Source: Phocaeicola faecicola (GTDB lineage Bacteria; Bacteroidota; Bacteroidia; Bacteroidales; Bacteroidaceae). From it: a DNA stretch of 64,000 bases. Positions 61,259-64,000 of the stretch are shown here, one piece after another. Both the position numbers and the translations under genes were made by a program. Each line of letters begins with the position of its first letter. Within the stretch, counting starts at the first letter, position 1. Location of the stretch: the NCBI RefSeq assembly GCF_013618865.1, contig NZ_JABSOE010000005.1, forward strand, positions 43,993-107,992. The letters run 5' to 3'. Below the pieces are notes generated by a model that saw only the letters and a program-made list of their open reading frames with translations, made no database searches and was not told where the DNA came from.

Positions 61259-62662
61259 TTACCCCTTGAGGGAATCTTTCTTACTCTCTATCATGTCTTT
61301 TTTACTCTCTATCACGTCATTCATTAATTGCCCGAATGTGGTTTTCAGGATATTGATCCCGTTTGTAATATCTGCATTTTCAGTAATCCGGAAATGAGGC
61401 TCAATGCCCTTTCCTTCGCGGGGCTCACCCTTGAAAGTCTTTTGGGGAGCACCGTATCCAATACTGAAATAAGTGCCCTGTGACGTACGGAACTTTAAGG
61501 GAGTCGTTCCGAAGTCGTCTCCCGTTTCCTCACCTACAAGAATCGCACTTTCCGACTCTTTGAGTATGCTTGCCAGATGCTCGGCGGCAGAAAATGTATA
61601 TGGACCTATCATTACATACAGTTTACCTTTAAAGGACTCTTCGGAGGGCTCTATCATTTCCTCGTCTTGATAAGGACGTTTGATCAGAAGGGCTGCAATC
61701 TTGCTCATGTTTCTTACAAGTCCACCAGGGTTGTTTCTCAAGTCCAGGATGAGGTATGGGTAATCCTTCACCTTCTTGTATTTGAAAATGAATTCTTCAG
61801 TCTCTTCCTCTGTAAAACCTGACAAGGTCAAGACGGCAAGGTATTCTTTCTTCTTCTTTTCGGCAGTCTCCTGGATTTCTTTTTTCTCAGCCTTACGGAT
61901 GGATTTATTATGGTTGAGAATCTGCTGCTTGCCGTCCCTGCTTAAACTTACCTTTACCTGGAACACAGAATCATTCCTGCTGAGGCGTAAGGTTCTGACC
62001 GTATCGATATGGCTTGAAAATACATAATTGGCAGTATGTATGTTCCTTGCCTTCTCGATAGAGGCAATCACGTAATTCTTCATACTGTCTCTCCATGACA
62101 ATGCATCTGTCCCGTCTATGGAGATGATTCTGTCTCCGGATTTGAAGGGCAGTTTCGTCAGGTTGCCGGTGACATACAAAGAGTCACACCTCCATTCGGC
62201 TTTGGCCAGTGCATAATAACTGTTGTATATCAACGATGTATGTGCATTCTTCAACTCAGCGAAATATCGTTGGAGAGCGATGAAATATCCGCTGTTGTCC
62301 TTGGCTTGATTTACCATAGCGGAGTATTTCTCCCGTAAGGCTTTGAGGGATATCCCTTTCTGTGCAGCCAATGCGTACTTTGATTCAACGATGTCACAGA
62401 TCTCATGAAAATCTTTCAGGTATGCCTCCGGTTCAATCTCCTGTTCCGTAACGAACTGTTCTTTTATGTTCATGGTAAGGTGATACCTTATCCAGTATTT
62501 CGGATAGTTTTCAATGCCGACGCATACGATTCCCCCGAGAATCAGCAGGTACAGTGCGCATACTATTTTTCGGCCCAATGCTTTCCTCTGTATATAGAGG
62601 TATATGGAAGCGCCTGTTATAATTATCAGTGATACAAGCTGGCTCAATACAAATGTATCCAT
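61259..62662 (-). CDS. Membrane-anchored S41-family peptidase
   Basis: Protein of 467 residues. Two N-terminal TMs (about 8-24 and 34-50) precede a helical region and an S41/tricorn-type core: a PDZ-like part about 165-200 (KLPFKSGDRIISIDG), LRNNPGGLVRNM, and the nucleophile Ser in YTFSAAEHLA (about 370), then GEETGDDFGTTP. The C-terminal tail has a short repeated IESKKD unit produced by DNA repeats. Cell-envelope protease or tail-specific processing role inferred. A 49-codon frame lies 19 bp upstream. Confidence 0.87.
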   Translation of the reverse strand: MDTFVLSQLVSLIIITGASIYLYIQRKALGRKIVCALYLLILGGIVCVGIENYPKYWIRYHLTMNIKEQFVTEQEIEPEAYLKDFHEICDIVESKYALAAQKGISLKALREKYSAMVNQAKDNSGYFIALQRYFAELKNAHTSLIYNSYYALAKAEWRCDSLYVTGNLTKLPFKSGDRIISIDGTDALSWRDSMKNYVIASIEKARNIHTANYVFSSHIDTVRTLRLSRNDSVFQVKVSLSRDGKQQILNHNKSIRKAEKKEIQETAEKKKKEYLAVLTLSGFTEEETEEFIFKYKKVKDYPYLILDLRNNPGGLVRNMSKIAALLIKRPYQDEEMIEPSEESFKGKLYVMIGPYTFSAAEHLASILKESESAILVGEETGDDFGTTPLKFRTSQGTYFSIGYGAPQKTFKGEPREGKGIEPHFRITENADITNGINILKTTFGQLMNDVIESKKDMIESKKDSLKG

Positions 62663-62681
62663 GTGCTTATTCTTTTATTAC

Positions 62682-62831
62682 CTATTTGTTACAGTCGTAA
62701 TTTTCAATCCCCCAATCCCGTTGTGCCGATTTGTTCCCAAAATAGTTCTTATCCTTGGTCAGCTTTTTGCCGCATTCACGGACGGGCTCTGTCTGTGCTT
62801 CTGAACTCCGGAGTATGTTTCCTCTTTCCAT
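62682..62831 (-). CDS. Small ORF upstream of S41 peptidase
   Basis: Open frame of 49 codons, starting MERGNILRSS and ending ENYDCNK. Highly charged, with two Cys and no signal peptide. A minus-strand TAATTTTG (62864-62857) lies 26 bp before the ATG, which fits one transcript with the peptidase. No family is recognised. It may simply be leader RNA. Confidence 0.35.
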   Translation of the reverse strand: MERGNILRSSEAQTEPVRECGKKLTKDKNYFGNKSAQRDWGIENYDCNK

Positions 62832-62856
62832 AACTGTCTGTTAATTAATCACACTG

Positions 62857-62909
62857 CAAAATTATCTGCTGCATGCACAAGAATCCTGTGCAGTATTATA
62901 TTATTTTTG
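62857..62909. promoter_or_regulatory. Divergent promoters of S41 unit and WYL regulator
   Basis: Minus TAATTTTG (62864-62857) and plus TATTTTTG (62902-62909). Between them is the dyad TGCACA-N7-TGTGCA (about 62875-62893), a possible WYL operator. Confidence 0.5.
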
Positions 62910-62927
62910 TCATAAATCAATAAAGCC

Positions 62928-63818
62928 ATGAAAGTTGAATTTGCAATATGGATGGTATCCTTTCTGCTCAGAAAAGGTCCTGCTACACAGGAAACCATTA
63001 TCAGGGAATGGTCGAAGCATATAAATGAGGAAGTGGAAATTCACAGAAATACCTTCGGAAACTATAAAAGGAAGGCTGAAGAACTGTTTGGAACGGAAAT
63101 ATCCTATAATGCCGTCACTAAGGAATACGGAATCGAAGATACGGGTTTTATCATGCAAAATACCATGTACCGGTGGTTGCTTCAGTCGGTAGCAGCTTCC
63201 AATATCATCAGCAGAAGAAGCCGGCTTCGTGACCGCATCATGCTTGAAACGACATCGGGGGGAGAGGAGTTTATTGAACTGATCACCGAGGCGATGGAGA
63301 AAGGTCTGTGTATTCGCATGGTGTATCAGGCATTCTGGGATGAACCCCGGGAAAGATGTGTTGAGCCTTATTACATTAAACTGTTCAAGCACAGGTGGTA
63401 TCTGATCGGAAAGAAGCGGGATACCGGGGAATTCCGTATCTATGGTTTTGACCGGATGAAGTCGGTATGCATTTCTGATATAAAGTTCCATTTTGAAAGT
63501 GGAACGAAAGCGGAAACCTTATTCAATGACTACTATGGCATTATTCTGCTTCCCGTGAAAAAGGAACGAATTGTCCTGAAAGTGGGGTGTGAACAGGGGA
63601 TGTATATGAAGACACTGCCGCTTCATCATTCGCAGAAACTGATTCATCAGGATGATGATTACATGACGTTTGAACTGTACCTGAAACCTTGCTACGACTT
63701 TGTACAGGAGTTGTTGTCCTGCGGTTCCGAACTGGAGGTCCTGAGCCCCAAGTCATTGAGGGACGAGATAAAGAGGTATGCCGAAGAAATGTGTGAAATC
63801 TATCATGCTGGCGAGTGA
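62928..63818 (+). CDS. WYL-domain transcriptional regulator
   Basis: Cytoplasmic protein of 296 residues. The N-terminus (about 5-60) is an HTH-like region (ATQETIIREWSKHI). The WYL domain is at about 135-215 (RCVEPYYIKLFKHRWYLIGKKR, with the Trp-Tyr-Leu), and a WCX-like C-terminal part follows (LYLKPCYDFVQELLSCGSELEVLSP shown by its ends). WYL regulators sense nucleic-acid-like or small ligands and often govern defence or stress genes. No defence cluster is visible before the window ends. It is divergent from the S41 unit. Confidence 0.87.
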   Translation: MKVEFAIWMVSFLLRKGPATQETIIREWSKHINEEVEIHRNTFGNYKRKAEELFGTEISYNAVTKEYGIEDTGFIMQNTMYRWLLQSVAASNIISRRSRLRDRIMLETTSGGEEFIELITEAMEKGLCIRMVYQAFWDEPRERCVEPYYIKLFKHRWYLIGKKRDTGEFRIYGFDRMKSVCISDIKFHFESGTKAETLFNDYYGIILLPVKKERIVLKVGCEQGMYMKTLPLHHSQKLIHQDDDYMTFELYLKPCYDFVQELLSCGSELEVLSPKSLRDEIKRYAEEMCEIYHAGE

Positions 63819-63875
63819 AAGACATCGGCGGCCGAAAGGCATGAGTGGGAATAATCTGCAGCAGGTTTTATGAGA

Positions 63876-63909
63876 GGCTGTCTCAAAATACTTTGAGATG
63901 GCCTTTTTT
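63876..63909 (+). terminator. Terminator of WYL regulator gene
   Basis: 12-bp stem 63876-63887/63892-63903 with two G:T pairs and loop ATAC, then TTTTTT. Confidence 0.85.
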
Positions 63910-63927
63910 GTGTCTGCAAAAAAAATC

Positions 63928-64000
63928 GGGCAAGCCCTAACTTCACTAAGTCAGAACTTGCCCGTTTCCCTAATTTTTTGTATCTTAGGGAATCAAACTA
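63928..64000. other. Edge sequence, possible end of a mobile element
   Basis: GGGCAAG...CTTGCCC and CCCTAA...TTAGGG inverted repeats in the last 73 bases. The appearance is that of an insertion-sequence end or an untranslated leader, but it is cut by the window edge. Confidence 0.25.

Overview
The window is chromosomal DNA of a Bacteroidaceae gut anaerobe (Bacteroides or Phocaeicola type). Evidence: SusC/SusD pairs, lipoproteins with DUF1735/LamG and DUF4374 domains, an rseC-rnfBCDGEA operon, a FeoA-FeoB fusion, and promoters of the Bacteroidetes form TTTG-N19-21-TAnnTTTG. No rRNA, CRISPR array, prophage or complete insertion sequence is visible. Species cannot be fixed from the sequence alone.

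Layout. 1-11.2 kb: an outer-membrane nutrient-uptake region with a LamG lipoprotein, a SusD/SusC pair, a large zinc metalloprotease and a divergent GH20 hexosaminidase lipoprotein. 11.6-18 kb: an ECF-like sigma factor, then the ion-pumping ferredoxin:NAD+ oxidoreductase operon. 18-24.3 kb: galE, a ClC channel, a MATE exporter and a GH110-like alpha-galactosidase. 24.4-29.5 kb: a xusABC xenosiderophore locus. 29.5-38 kb: an SDR enzyme, a Dna2-like nuclease-helicase, a lipoprotein and a copper ATPase. 38.3-43 kb: a small redox/hydrolase operon with a divergent AraC regulator. Both the hydrolase (in-frame amber codon) and the regulator (85-bp tandem duplication) are damaged. 43-48.5 kb: DUF2023 plus flavodoxin, three tRNA genes, FeoAB, tilS. 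48.6-57.2 kb: a hemerythrin-LuxR pair, lutABC, pflBA and a GIY-YIG-like protein. 57.5-64 kb: a secreted hypothetical, tRNA-Arg, umuDC, an S41 peptidase and a WYL regulator.

Main discovery. Four promoters (xusA, fldA, the lut leader, pflB) carry a 16-bp dyad of form TACCTAA-N2-TTAGGTA, and a fifth (the hemerythrin-LuxR operon) carries a weaker copy. In all five the site lies exactly 23 bp upstream of the TAnnTTTG -7 element, centred near -42. The 7-2-7 geometry and half-site match the known NarL/FixJ (LuxR-type HTH) operator style. The only NarL/FixJ-type regulator in the window is the one co-transcribed with a YtfE-like hemerythrin protein, and its receiver-like domain lacks the phospho-acceptor Asp. 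My hypothesis is a di-iron-linked sensing system that autoregulates and controls iron-siderophore uptake, flavodoxin, lactate oxidation and pyruvate formate-lyase. At lut, the site drives a compact unit of about 95 nt (promoter, 8-codon ORF, GNRA-loop terminator) that is either a small RNA or an attenuating leader.

Together the genes describe an anaerobe that balances reduced ferredoxin and NADH through Rnf, makes and consumes fermentation products through PflB and Lut, takes iron through Feo and xenosiderophores, and may tie these together through one redox- or iron-responsive regulator.
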